64,000 nucleotides of DNA from Orbaceae bacterium BiB (GTDB taxonomy: Bacteria > Pseudomonadota > Gammaproteobacteria > Enterobacterales > Orbaceae). Each line of letters opens with the position of its first letter. Position 1 is the first letter of the stretch. The translations under genes and the position numbers were made by a program. The stretch is from positions 2,779,210 through 2,843,209 of the forward strand of contig CP133958.1 of the NCBI GenBank assembly GCA_036251205.1. The letters are read 5' to 3'. Below the pieces are notes generated by a model. That model did not search any database. It was not told the origin of the DNA and was given only the letters and a program-made list of their open reading frames with translations. Of the stretch, positions 50,057 to 57,733 are shown piece after piece.

Positions 50057-50107
50057 GTCTGCACTCTGTTTATCAATCATACTCCACATATCCAGCCGTC
50101 TGCACTC
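50057..50107 (-). repeat. Two further copies of the GAGTGCAGAC leader motif
   Basis: Minus-strand GAGTGCAGAC at 50066-50057 and 50107-50098, with GTGGAGTATG between. A short frame reads MWSMIDKQSADCVLII then stop, again with the WS and SAD residues. They lie about 170-210 bp upstream of the AntA-type gene. Confidence 0.55.
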
Positions 50108-50165
50108 GGCTACCTATTAATATAATCTAACAGCAAAAAATATCAATAAAAATGTATATAAAGTT

Positions 50166-50191
50166 AAATTTCGGACGCTGGTTCAACTCCC
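50166..50191 (+). repeat. Fragment of the ssrA 3' end inside the prophage right edge
   Basis: 26 bases match the tmRNA T-arm region (AAATTTCGGACGC-GGTTCAACTCCC) with one mismatch (T for G at 50179). It lies 119 bp inside attR and extends further 5' into ssrA sequence than the 32-bp att repeat does. It looks like a relic of an earlier junction at ssrA. Confidence 0.7.
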
Positions 50192-50211
50192 TGTTTTGTG
50201 TTTTTTAAAAA

Positions 50212-50231
50212 GTGTACGTATATTGCACGTG
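50212..50231 (+). promoter_or_regulatory. Paired integrase arm-type sites, right end
   Basis: GTGTACGTA at 50212 and TTGCACGTG at 50223, with the same 11-bp step as the GTGCACGTG pair near attL. Confidence 0.5.
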
Positions 50232-50284
50232 AGTATTTCTAATGTTATTTTTATTTATAAAAAATAAGGAATTATATTTTTATA

Positions 50285-50316
50285 GACGCGGGTTCAACTC
50301 CCGCCAGCTCCACCAC
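50285..50316 (+). repeat. attR of the prophage and left core of the second element
   Basis: An exact 32-bp copy of 7731-7762. It ends the prophage, and its inner 18 bases (50293-50310) are repeated at 61138-61155, so it also serves as the left boundary of the mobilizable element. Confidence 0.9.
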
Positions 50317-50371
50317 CACTTAAATCAATAGACGTAAACTGAAGTAAAAATAACGTTTAAAATCATATAGA

Positions 50372-50397
50372 AAGCCTTAAATTTAAGGCTTTTTTTG
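50372..50397 (+). terminator. Terminator before the second integrase
   Basis: The 20-bp palindrome AAGCCTTAAATTTAAGGCTT is followed by a T-run. It insulates the element from read-through. Confidence 0.8.
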
Positions 50398-50437
50398 TAT
50401 ATGAAAATCAACTGACATATACCGCCGTCATAAAATA

Positions 50438-50490
50438 ATAAGGGGATTGATAAGGGGATCTTTTTCTATATAATAATTTCATCCCCTTAT
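50438..50490. promoter_or_regulatory. Arm-type sites of the second integrase, left end
   Basis: ATAAGGGGAT occurs at 50438 and 50450 (12-bp step) and inverted at 50481-50490, just before the integrase gene. Weaker copies (ATAAGGGAAT, ATAAAGGGAT) lie at 61061-61082 near the right end. They may also regulate the integrase promoter. Confidence 0.5.
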
Positions 50491-50506
50491 TATTCGGTGA
50501 GTTATT

Positions 50507-51730
50507 ATGGCGAGAATTGTAAAACCGTTAACCTTTGTAGAAATAGAGAATGCCAAGCCAAAAGACAAAGACTACAAATTAATTGATGGTTATGGACTAT
50601 TTTTATTTATTAGTCGAAGAGGTAACAAAGTTTGGCGATTTCGTTATAAACGACCTTATACAAATAAAGAAACCGATATTACCATTGGTCGCTATCCACA
50701 AATTAGTTTAGCTGATGCAAGAGCAACTAGAGAGCACTATCGCAAACAGCTCGCTCAAAATATAGATCCTAAAACTTACCTTGAAGAACAAACGAATCAA
50801 AAGAAAAAAGAGTTGTTTAACACATTTGAAAAAGTAGCAGAACAATGGTTTGAGTATCGTAAACAAAGAGCTAATTTTTCAGATAAAACCGCTAAGGATA
50901 CATGGCGCTTAATCGAGCGCAATTTATTTCCTACCTTTGCAAAATTGCCTATTTCATCCATTACCGCTTATATGGCTATTGAAGCACTTAAACCACTTCA
51001 ACAAAAAGGAACATTGGAAACGCTTAAACGTTCCATTCAAAAATTAAATGAAATAATGGTATTTGCACAGCATAGGGATTTAATTAACCAAAATCCTACG
51101 CAATATATTTCTCGTGAATTTGATAGCCCTCAAGTTCAACACATGAAAACTATTAAGCCTGATGATTTAGGTGAGTTTATCCAATTGCTGTATAAAGCCA
51201 GTATCAAGTTACAAACTCGTTACCTGATTTTATGGCAACTTTATACATTAACTCGCCCTGCTGAATCTGCTACTGCCAAATGGTCTGATATTGATATCGA
51301 AAGTAAAATTTGGACGATTTATATTAGCAAAGGTATCACAACCAATGATCTAGGCAGAGAGCATAAAATCACATTATCAGAACAAGCACTTAAGTTGCTA
51401 GGTGAAATCAAAAAAATGAGTGGTAACAGTGAATATCTTTTCCCTAGTATTAAAGATCCATCAACCCATGTTAATACTCAAACTGCAAATGCGGCGATTA
51501 AAAGAATGGGCTATCACGGTAAATTAGTTGCTCATGGATTGCGTTCTATCGCCAGTACAGCACTAAATGAGCAGGGTTTCAATTCTGATCTTATTGAAGT
51601 GGCTCTTTCCCATATTAATAAAGATCGTATAAGAATGGCATACAACCGAGCCGATTATCTTGAAAAACGATTTGAAATGTTGAATTGGTGGGGAAATTTT
51701 ATTGAAAGTAAAAGTTTGAATATCTATTAA
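50507..51730 (+). CDS. int: P4-type tyrosine integrase of the mobilizable element
   Basis: A 407-residue integrase of the P4/CP4 type. The DUF4102-like arm-binding domain (about 5-90: DYKLIDGYGLFLFISRRGNKVWRFRY, ITIGRYPQISLADARA) is followed by a core-binding domain and the catalytic domain. The catalytic set is R250 (TLTRPAES), H343-x2-R346 (HGLRS), H369 (LSHINK) and Y379 (AYNRADY). It reads away from its attachment site, 190 bp from the core. P4-type integrases commonly use tRNA or tmRNA genes, consistent with ssrA. Confidence 0.94.
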   Translation: MARIVKPLTFVEIENAKPKDKDYKLIDGYGLFLFISRRGNKVWRFRYKRPYTNKETDITIGRYPQISLADARATREHYRKQLAQNIDPKTYLEEQTNQKKKELFNTFEKVAEQWFEYRKQRANFSDKTAKDTWRLIERNLFPTFAKLPISSITAYMAIEALKPLQQKGTLETLKRSIQKLNEIMVFAQHRDLINQNPTQYISREFDSPQVQHMKTIKPDDLGEFIQLLYKASIKLQTRYLILWQLYTLTRPAESATAKWSDIDIESKIWTIYISKGITTNDLGREHKITLSEQALKLLGEIKKMSGNSEYLFPSIKDPSTHVNTQTANAAIKRMGYHGKLVAHGLRSIASTALNEQGFNSDLIEVALSHINKDRIRMAYNRADYLEKRFEMLNWWGNFIESKSLNIY

Positions 51731-51776
51731 CAGATATTGACGTCAATTTATTTTAACTTGAGGTAAAAACTTTTAG

Positions 51777-51989
51777 AAAAGTAATCTTACTAATCTTAGT
51801 TTTGTCTAAAAAAATAAAATAAAAATAATTGTTATAACTTGAGCGCGGAGCGCAAATTAAAAATAAACACCAATGTTAATTTTTCGATTGTGTAGTAACG
51901 GTGAATTAATGTTGTAAAGTTGTTGATGGCTTGTCCATCAATGGCTTTTCAACATGGTTGTGTAAGCAAAATTCACGGTTAATACACAT
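51777..51989. repeat. Left copy of a ~200-bp inverted repeat with long hairpin
   Basis: The reverse complement of 51777-51989 matches 60751-60949, with its outer end recurring at 61007-61030. Shared blocks include GCGCGGAGCGC, AATAAACACCAATG, CGATTGTGTAGTAACGGTGA and AAAATTCACGGTTAAT. Within each copy 51890-51987 can fold into one long imperfect hairpin: GTGTAGTAACGGTGAATT pairs with AATTCACGGTTAATACAC and the tip is GATGG-CTTGT-CCATC. No coding frame is convincing in 51731-52035. Confidence 0.8.
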
Positions 51990-52035
51990 GAGAAAACTCA
52001 TAAATCATCAAAACATAAATCTAAAGAGGGGATAG

Positions 52036-52530
52036 ATGGAAATGGAAGAAGGAAAATATATAAAACAAAGACAAATGATTGTTTTTTATCTAGCGGTTAC
52101 CTTAATGATGACAATTTTTTCATTTATAAGTGTATTGAAACCAATGGCATATACATTACTCATATCGAATTCGATATGTGTTATCGGTGGAGTCATTTTT
52201 TTATGGCGTAATGGTATTGATGCTGTTGATGCAGGAAAGTCTGATGTTAGTATACAGAAAGATTATGAATTCCTTCAAGAAAAGTATACTGATTTAGAAC
52301 GTGATTATCATGACCTAAAGAATAAAGAGAAAAATTCTCGAATATCCAAAAATGACAAGGCTATTTTTTATTTGTTATATGAAAAAGTTTATAAAAACGG
52401 GACGATACAATCTAAAAATCAACTTTTATCAGTAATTAATAAAGAATTACAGTTACTCGGATATCCTTGTGAGATTGGAGGAGCACATATTTACAAATTG
52501 TTTGATGATGAGTATATAAAGTTAAAATAG
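52036..52530 (+). CDS. Membrane and coiled-coil protein of the mobilizable element
   Basis: A 164-residue protein of no known family. Two membrane helices at about 14-34 (IVFYLAVTLMMTIFSFISVL) and 37-57 (AYTLLISNSICVIGGVIFLW) precede a coiled-coil-like segment (about 74-100, DYEFLQEKYTDLERDYHDLKNKE). A C-terminal globular region has DKAIFYLLYEKVYKNG and KNQLLSVINKELQLLG, which resembles a winged helix. It follows the left inverted repeat and has GAGGGGATAG before ATG 52036. Confidence 0.6.
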   Translation: MEMEEGKYIKQRQMIVFYLAVTLMMTIFSFISVLKPMAYTLLISNSICVIGGVIFLWRNGIDAVDAGKSDVSIQKDYEFLQEKYTDLERDYHDLKNKEKNSRISKNDKAIFYLLYEKVYKNGTIQSKNQLLSVINKELQLLGYPCEIGGAHIYKLFDDEYIKLK

Positions 52531-52540
52531 GCGTCAAATA

Positions 52541-52576
52541 TTCGTTATTAACGAATTAGACTTTGTTAATAACGAA
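52541..52576. promoter_or_regulatory. Inverted-repeat operator before alpA
   Basis: TTCGTTATTAAC (52541-52552) and GTTAATAACGAA (52565-52576) form a perfect 12-bp inverted repeat with a 12-bp spacer. The left arm continues into its own palindrome TTCGTTATTAACGAA. It lies 75 bp before the AlpA-like gene and is a likely operator. Confidence 0.55.
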
Positions 52577-52650
52577 CTAGTTAATTGAATATATTTGTTT
52601 TTTTGTTTTTAATGTTTCTTGATGTCAACAAACATAAAAGGAACATTACA

Positions 52651-52869
52651 ATGATTAATATAGATCAATCTAACTTAACTACACATATTCCCAACTTGGT
52701 AGATATAACGTACATCACTAAGGTCACAGGTTTTACCAAAGCCCACATCTATAATGAAATAAATGCGGGTCGTTTAGCTAAGCCCATAAAATTTAATCGT
52801 CGTAGCCGTTGGAAGGCTGAAGATGTAGCCAATTGGATTAACTCTTATATAGAGCAAGGAGCTAATTAA
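52651..52869 (+). CDS. AlpA-type regulator / excisionase
   Basis: A 72-residue MerR/AlpA-like helix-turn-helix protein: LVDITYITKVTGFTKAHIYNEINAGRLAKPIKFNRRSRWKAEDVANWI is the full AlpA signature. The start MINIDQSN at 52651 follows AAAAGGAACATT; the longer frame adds an unrelated hydrophobic stretch. AlpA proteins activate or direct excision of P4-type elements. Its stop overlaps the start of the ATPase gene. Confidence 0.85.
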   Translation: MINIDQSNLTTHIPNLVDITYITKVTGFTKAHIYNEINAGRLAKPIKFNRRSRWKAEDVANWINSYIEQGAN

Positions 52870-53903
52870 TGGCGAATAATAATTCTAAACAGCAAGCACT
52901 ATTATCATTAGTTACAATTGGCTCTCAAGGCTTTAATGCTAAATTAAGCTATGTAATAAAAGATGTTATCCCAGCTAATTCATTATGTAGTATTTATGGT
53001 GCAAGTGGAGCATATAAGAGTTTTCTTGCTATATCTTGGGCTTGCCATATTTCATCTGGAATTGCTTGGGGAGATAAAAAAGTATCTCAAGGTGTTGTTT
53101 TATATATTGTTGGCGAAGGTGGTATTGGTGTGCCAAGAAGAATTAAAGCATGGGAATTAAATTATAACGAATCTATAAATTATTTATATTTGATTAATAC
53201 CCCTATATTTTTAGCATCTAACAGGGAAGTAAAAAATATTTTAAGGATCGTAGAACATATTAAGAAAGAGACAGAATTACCTATTCAAATGATTGTTATT
53301 GATACTTTGGCTCGTTGCTTTGGTGGTGCAGATGAAAATGATGCAAAAGATATGGGAGCGTTTATACGTGGATGTGATGAATTGAAAATAAAGACTGGGG
53401 CAACGGTTTTAATTCTTCATCATTCTGGTAAAGATGAAAGCAAAGGGGCTAGAGGCTCAAGCGCCTTTAGGGCTGCTCTTGATGCCGAATATCAAATAAT
53501 TAGAGAAGGTGATGAAGGTGCATTAATAATGAAATGTACCAAGATGAAAGATGCAGAAGAAATGCCATCAACTGCCTATGACCTAAAAGCCTTTGAATTA
53601 TATCTTGATGAAGATGGTGAGGTAATTACGTCTTTATGTGTTATAGACAAAGGACGAGAGCCAATCCAAGATGAGCCATTCAATAATACAAGTAATACTT
53701 CGAAAAATCATTTGGCAGTGTGGAATTGTATTCGTTCTAGAACTGTTGATAGTGATGTCTGTTTTAAATCAGTTATTCGAGAAGATGTTAAAAAACTCGG
53801 GATTGATACAAAAAACTTTAGTCGTTGGTTAACTAAATTAGTTGATAGCGATCTAATTCGAGTTGATAACAACTCTATTTTTCTAGTAAATAAAAATGAG
53901 TAA
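52869..53903 (+). CDS. RepA-like AAA ATPase/helicase
   Basis: A 344-residue RecA-fold ATPase of the AAA_25/RepA type, related to the RSF1010 RepA helicase. Walker A is GASGAYKS at residues 44-51, Walker B is MIVIDTLARCFGG near 138-150, and ILHHSGKDESKGARGSSAFRAALD carries the typical sensor and arginine region. The C-terminal part looks like a winged helix (KSVIREDVKKLGIDTKNFSRWLTKL). It suggests that the element can replicate when excised. It is coupled to alpA by a 1-bp overlap. Confidence 0.82.
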   Translation: MANNNSKQQALLSLVTIGSQGFNAKLSYVIKDVIPANSLCSIYGASGAYKSFLAISWACHISSGIAWGDKKVSQGVVLYIVGEGGIGVPRRIKAWELNYNESINYLYLINTPIFLASNREVKNILRIVEHIKKETELPIQMIVIDTLARCFGGADENDAKDMGAFIRGCDELKIKTGATVLILHHSGKDESKGARGSSAFRAALDAEYQIIREGDEGALIMKCTKMKDAEEMPSTAYDLKAFELYLDEDGEVITSLCVIDKGREPIQDEPFNNTSNTSKNHLAVWNCIRSRTVDSDVCFKSVIREDVKKLGIDTKNFSRWLTKLVDSDLIRVDNNSIFLVNKNE

Positions 53904-53907
53904 TTAT

Positions 53908-53950
53908 GTGAGGAAAAAGTGAAGAAGGCTATTTTTCTCCTCACTTTTTT
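53908..53950 (+). terminator. Terminator after the ATPase gene
   Basis: GTGAGGAAAAA ... TTTTTCTCCTCAC followed by a T-run. The following 120 bp repeat the same sequence words (CCTCAC, TTACTCAC, GTGAGTAA, TGAGGAG) in both orientations up to about 54066, so a second structure or protein-binding site is possible. Confidence 0.65.
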
Positions 53951-54094
53951 CATATATATGCAAAAAAAATGAGTCGGAATAATTAATTGATTTTATTAAT
54001 TATATTTTTGAACATTCCTCACTAATTACTCACGTTTTTATATGTAAAGTGAGTAAAGAAATGAGGAGAAAATTAAATATTAAGAAGCATAAAC

Positions 54095-54382
54095 ATGAAA
54101 ACAGATTACTTAAAACTTAGTAAAACAAAACAAGTAGTGATAGTGAGTTTTTTTCTCATTTTTAAAATAGTTTTATTAAATTTTTTTGGTACAAAATTAT
54201 TTGCATACATTGAATTTTTTACATTTTTCTTTGCCTATTTGGTTAGTTGGTTTTTCAGTCTTGCTAGTTTTCGTTTAAATCAATTTTTTTTACTGATGAA
54301 CCACCACCAAACAGTTGGATTATTTTTGATGAATGTAGCCGTTTCATTCCTGTTTTATACATTCAATATTATATTTTTGTAA
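54095..54382 (+). CDS. Small membrane protein before the VirB6-like gene
   Basis: A 95-residue, very hydrophobic protein with about three membrane helices (VVIVSFFLIFKIVLLNFF, FFTFFFAYLVSWFFSLASF and VGLFLMNVAVSFLFYTFNIIFL). I recognise no family. It ends 9 bp before the VirB6-like gene and is probably co-transcribed, so it may act with it in the membrane. Confidence 0.6.
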   Translation: MKTDYLKLSKTKQVVIVSFFLIFKIVLLNFFGTKLFAYIEFFTFFFAYLVSWFFSLASFRLNQFFLLMNHHQTVGLFLMNVAVSFLFYTFNIIFL

Positions 54383-54391
54383 GGAAAAATA

Positions 54392-55345
54392 ATGGGATTT
54401 TTTGAAAATTTATTTACTTCATTTGAAGCTATCGTTAATAGTATTGTAATTCAAACTGATTATTTTGATATATTCAGATATAGCATTGTAGGCTATTTTA
54501 CTTTTCGACTAATGTGGATGGGTTATATGACTCAATTTGGACGAATACAAACGCCAATTACAGAGTCTATTTATATAGGATTAAAATACGCTGTTATTAT
54601 AATTTTTGCCTCTAATTATAATGGTTATTTAGATTTAGTATTTAAGGCTATTAATGGTTTTAAAGATTTTGTGAGTGGAAACACAAATATTTTTGCAATG
54701 CTCGATCAAACAGTCAAAACAGGAGGAAATCTTGCTTCGTTATTATATGAAGAGGGCAACATGGTGTCAGGTTCTCTTGCTTCATTAATTGTTTGGGTGT
54801 TTGTTTTTTTTGCTTGCTCTGCTCCAATATTTATCATCATGGTAAATATTGTCACGTTGAAATTACTTACATTAACTGCTCCTCTTTTTATTGGGTGTTT
54901 GATGTTTGGTTGGTTTAAAAATCTTTTTACACAATGGCTATCATTGGTAGTTAGTAGCGTGCTTACTTATCTCTTTTTAGGATTAATCCTCCAAATATCT
55001 GTTAATTTTCTTGAAAAACAAATATTGCTAATTACAGAAAATGCAGAGAATGAAATTCCTAATATTTTTGGTGTAGCCGGTACTGCTGTTTTAATTTGTA
55101 TAGCAACTTATATTTTAGCAAAAATATCTGTAGAAATAGCAAAAGCAATAGGACAAGTATCTATTGAAGGGGCAAGTATGGCTCAAACTGCCAATGCAAG
55201 TAATTTAATTACGAAAGGTGCATCACGGGCAGGAAAAAGCGTAGCTAATGCAACTCCAGTTATTGCAAAAAATGTTTCAAGAGGAGCATCAAAAGCAAGG
55301 GGTGCATTCAATAGAGCTATGAACAAATATACTGCAAATAATTAA
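54392..55345 (+). CDS. VirB6/TrbL-like conjugation membrane protein
   Basis: A 317-residue polytopic membrane protein of the TrbL/VirB6 family, the inner-membrane channel part of type IV secretion systems. A periplasmic loop region (about 75-130) is followed by at least four hydrophobic segments: LASLIVWVFVFFACSAPIFIIM, LLTLTAPLFIGCLMF, SSVLTYLFLGLILQIS and TAVLICIATYILA. A basic alanine/serine-rich cytoplasmic tail ends it. No other mating-channel gene is present, so it probably works within a helper's channel. Confidence 0.75.
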   Translation: MGFFENLFTSFEAIVNSIVIQTDYFDIFRYSIVGYFTFRLMWMGYMTQFGRIQTPITESIYIGLKYAVIIIFASNYNGYLDLVFKAINGFKDFVSGNTNIFAMLDQTVKTGGNLASLLYEEGNMVSGSLASLIVWVFVFFACSAPIFIIMVNIVTLKLLTLTAPLFIGCLMFGWFKNLFTQWLSLVVSSVLTYLFLGLILQISVNFLEKQILLITENAENEIPNIFGVAGTAVLICIATYILAKISVEIAKAIGQVSIEGASMAQTANASNLITKGASRAGKSVANATPVIAKNVSRGASKARGAFNRAMNKYTANN

Positions 55346-55384
55346 TAAATACTAACCTAAAAATTTAATAAGAAGTGTTCTAGT

Positions 55385-55427
55385 GCAGGATAGCGCAATG
55401 CGCCCAAAAGTGGCACAGGCCATTTTT
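55385..55427 (-). other. Candidate origin of transfer (oriT)
   Basis: On the minus strand TATCCTGC (55392-55385) fits the nic consensus of IncP/Ti-type relaxases (YATCCTG, then Y), predicting the nick between 55386 and 55385. Next to it on the same strand lies the inverted repeat AAAAGTGGC-ACAG-GCCATTTTT (55406-55427), as in IncP oriTs. It is 30-75 bp upstream of the mobC-relaxase genes. With this polarity the mobilization genes would enter last. Confidence 0.65.
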
Positions 55428-55458
55428 AAAATCTGCGATGCTCACCTAAAGGTTTTTT

Positions 55459-55992
55459 ATGAAACGGATAAATTTAAGATTGGATAATAACGTTTTTGAT
55501 AAGTTAGAAAACTACACCAAAAGTCATGATATTTCGATTAATCAGCTTATGCGTTATATCATTGATGACTATTTTAGTGAGGACATAAAATATAAGCAGT
55601 ATTTGCCTAAAGGAAGAGAAAGAAAAATTGAAAAAAGAATAAGGTTAACAATATCTGAATATGAGTTATTAAATCATTTTGCGTTAGCCAATAATCACAA
55701 AATTAATGATGAAATTCTGTTTAGATTAATTGGTACTTTTACAAGAGAGCCTAATGCAACAAAAGAAGAAATATCACTATTAAAAACAGTCAATAACTCT
55801 TTGATAAGAATTGGAAATAATTTAAACCAAATTGCTAGATTGATGAACAGTAATGAGAGTATTTTAAATTTGAATGAACAACTAAAAGTTGAGGTTTCTC
55901 AACTTAATATTTTAATAAAAATACATTACAAAAATAATAAAGATTTTATTATTAAGGCAGGTTCACGATGGCATTACGAAGTAGAAAAATAA
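55459..55992 (+). CDS. mobC: MobC-like relaxosome accessory protein
   Basis: A 177-residue DNA-binding protein. The N-terminus (KRINLRLDNNVFDKLENYTKSHDISINQLMRYII) looks like a ribbon-helix-helix domain. A second domain has RIRLTISEYELLNHFALANN and the C-terminal MobC signature NNSLIRIGNNLNQIARLMN. MobC proteins bind oriT and help the relaxase open the strands. The relaxase gene starts 25 bp before its end. Confidence 0.82.
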   Translation: MKRINLRLDNNVFDKLENYTKSHDISINQLMRYIIDDYFSEDIKYKQYLPKGRERKIEKRIRLTISEYELLNHFALANNHKINDEILFRLIGTFTREPNATKEEISLLKTVNNSLIRIGNNLNQIARLMNSNESILNLNEQLKVEVSQLNILIKIHYKNNKDFIIKAGSRWHYEVEK

Positions 55993-57464
55993 AAGATGAA
56001 TTGACACCTAAAAAAATTTATTTGGATGAAAAAACAAAAAAATTAAGATCATCATTTGTTAGTGCCAAAAAGTCACAGCCTAAATATGATAAATCAAAAG
56101 AAGTTGTGATTAAAATAACAAGTTCAGGCAAAACCGTTAAAAGTATAAAAAATCATATTGATTATATATCAAGGAATGGTAATGAAAAAATAATCGATAA
56201 GGATGGATTAGAAATGCAATCAAATACTGATAGAAAACATTTGTCTAATCAGTTTATTGATGTTCTTGAAAGTGATAAAAGAGAAACATTGAATATTGTT
56301 TTTTCTTACCATGAAGCAAAACGAGAGCATTTGTTTGAGGCAATAAAAAATACTATTGATAACAAATATCCTGATAATTACTATGCTATGGCAGTACATG
56401 AGGATACCAAAAATCCTCATTGTCATGTGATTTTAAAATTAGAAAACACCAAAGGGAAACGAATTAATCCTAACAAAAAAGACTTGCAGGAATTTCGAGA
56501 TAATTTTTCTAAAGAGCTAAATAAATTGGGGTATCAAAGTAAGTCTACAAACTATTACTCAGATAAAGATAAGCAACATATTAAACAGCTCAATAACTAT
56601 AATCAATTTGTCATTAAGGATTATGGTAATGCTCCCTATCAGAATAGGTCAAATGGCAAAGCGTCTTTTTTTGTCACTTATGAAACTCAAAAAGGAAATC
56701 AAGTTACTCTTTGGGGGAAAGGACTTAAAGATGAAATTACTAAAAATAATATTGAAAAAGGTGATAGAGTGAGCATAATTAAACAAACCAAACAGACCAA
56801 TACAGGAAAAATTAATCAATGGCGAATAAACGTTATTCAAAAGCATTTAGAAAAGGATTTTAATAAATCAATGACAATGCGTGAACGAATTAGATTACAA
56901 CAAAAGACGAATAACAATCCTCAAGTTTCAAAGCCTAAAATAATTAAAACATCAAAATTAAAACTGACGATAAGGCAACAAGTTGAAACTTACCAATCTC
57001 AGAAAAAACCTAATCCAATAGAACCAATTAATGAACAACCTAAACCACAAGAATCAAAATTAAAGCAGACGGTAAGACAAAAAGTTGAAGCTTACGAAGC
57101 TCAGAGAAAACTTAATCCAATAGATCCAACTATTGAACAATCTAAGCTACAAGCACCCAAATTAGAACAAACGATAAGGCAACAAGTTGAAACTTACCAA
57201 ACTCAGAAAAAATTTAATCCAATAGAGCCAATTAATGAGCAGTTTAGACCAAAAGAACCGAATTTAAAGCAGACAGTAAGGCAACAGATTGAAACACAAC
57301 AGAAAGCAAATACATTGCCAAAACAACAAATAGAGGTTCAGCCTGATTCATTGTTTAATGAACAAAAACAGCCAAGTCTAAGGAGTGCATTAGATAGAAT
57401 AATTCAAAGTAAAAAAGATAATGAAAAACAGAAAAGTAATAAAAAGATGGATCGAGACTATTAA
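55968..57464 (+). CDS. mobA: MOBP-type relaxase
   Basis: A 498-residue relaxase of the VirD2/MobA type. A candidate catalytic tyrosine is Y66 (KNHIDYISRNG); the metal-binding motif HEDTKNPHCHVILK supplies H144, H151 and H153. A middle segment (about 215-300, KASFFVTYETQKGNQVTLWGKG) resembles a primase-helicase-associated accessory domain. From residue about 329 the tail holds three and a half 34-residue repeats (LKLTIRQQVETYQSQKK and relatives). It should nick the adjacent oriT and lead the strand into a recipient through a helper's channel. Confidence 0.88.
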   Translation: MALRSRKIKDELTPKKIYLDEKTKKLRSSFVSAKKSQPKYDKSKEVVIKITSSGKTVKSIKNHIDYISRNGNEKIIDKDGLEMQSNTDRKHLSNQFIDVLESDKRETLNIVFSYHEAKREHLFEAIKNTIDNKYPDNYYAMAVHEDTKNPHCHVILKLENTKGKRINPNKKDLQEFRDNFSKELNKLGYQSKSTNYYSDKDKQHIKQLNNYNQFVIKDYGNAPYQNRSNGKASFFVTYETQKGNQVTLWGKGLKDEITKNNIEKGDRVSIIKQTKQTNTGKINQWRINVIQKHLEKDFNKSMTMRERIRLQQKTNNNPQVSKPKIIKTSKLKLTIRQQVETYQSQKKPNPIEPINEQPKPQESKLKQTVRQKVEAYEAQRKLNPIDPTIEQSKLQAPKLEQTIRQQVETYQTQKKFNPIEPINEQFRPKEPNLKQTVRQQIETQQKANTLPKQQIEVQPDSLFNEQKQPSLRSALDRIIQSKKDNEKQKSNKKMDRDY

Positions 57465-57505
57465 CTATTATGTGATCTTTACAGATCACATATTTAAAAT
57501 TTTGG

Positions 57506-57733
57506 TTATTTTTTCTCACCGTAATTAGGAAAAATACTATTGAGATTATGATTTGCCGCAGATCTTGCATTTTCACATGCTTGTGAATTTTTATCTATTT
57601 CACCATTACGGCATTTTTTCAAAAATACTTTAAGTTCATCTTGATGCTGTTTCCAGTATTCCACCGTTTTAATATCCTCACTACAGGCAAATAAAAAAGT
57701 AGTTAATGGAATTAAAAATAATATTTTTTTCAT
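57506..57733 (-). CDS. EexN-like entry exclusion lipoprotein
   Basis: A 75-residue lipoprotein. The signal peptide ends at lipobox TTFLFAC (C17). The mature part TVEYWKQHQDELKVFLKKCRNGEID...QACENARSAA follows the EexN family pattern, including the two cysteines. EexN of IncN plasmids blocks entry of related conjugative elements and is usually encoded beside the VirB6 gene. It is convergent with the relaxase gene. Confidence 0.78.
   Translation of the reverse strand: MKKILFLIPLTTFLFACSEDIKTVEYWKQHQDELKVFLKKCRNGEIDKNSQACENARSAANHNLNSIFPNYGEKK

Noticed and set aside
51890-51987. Long hairpin as a retron or group II intron RNA
   Set aside because: No reverse transcriptase gene is present, and a second inverted copy lies at the far end of the island.
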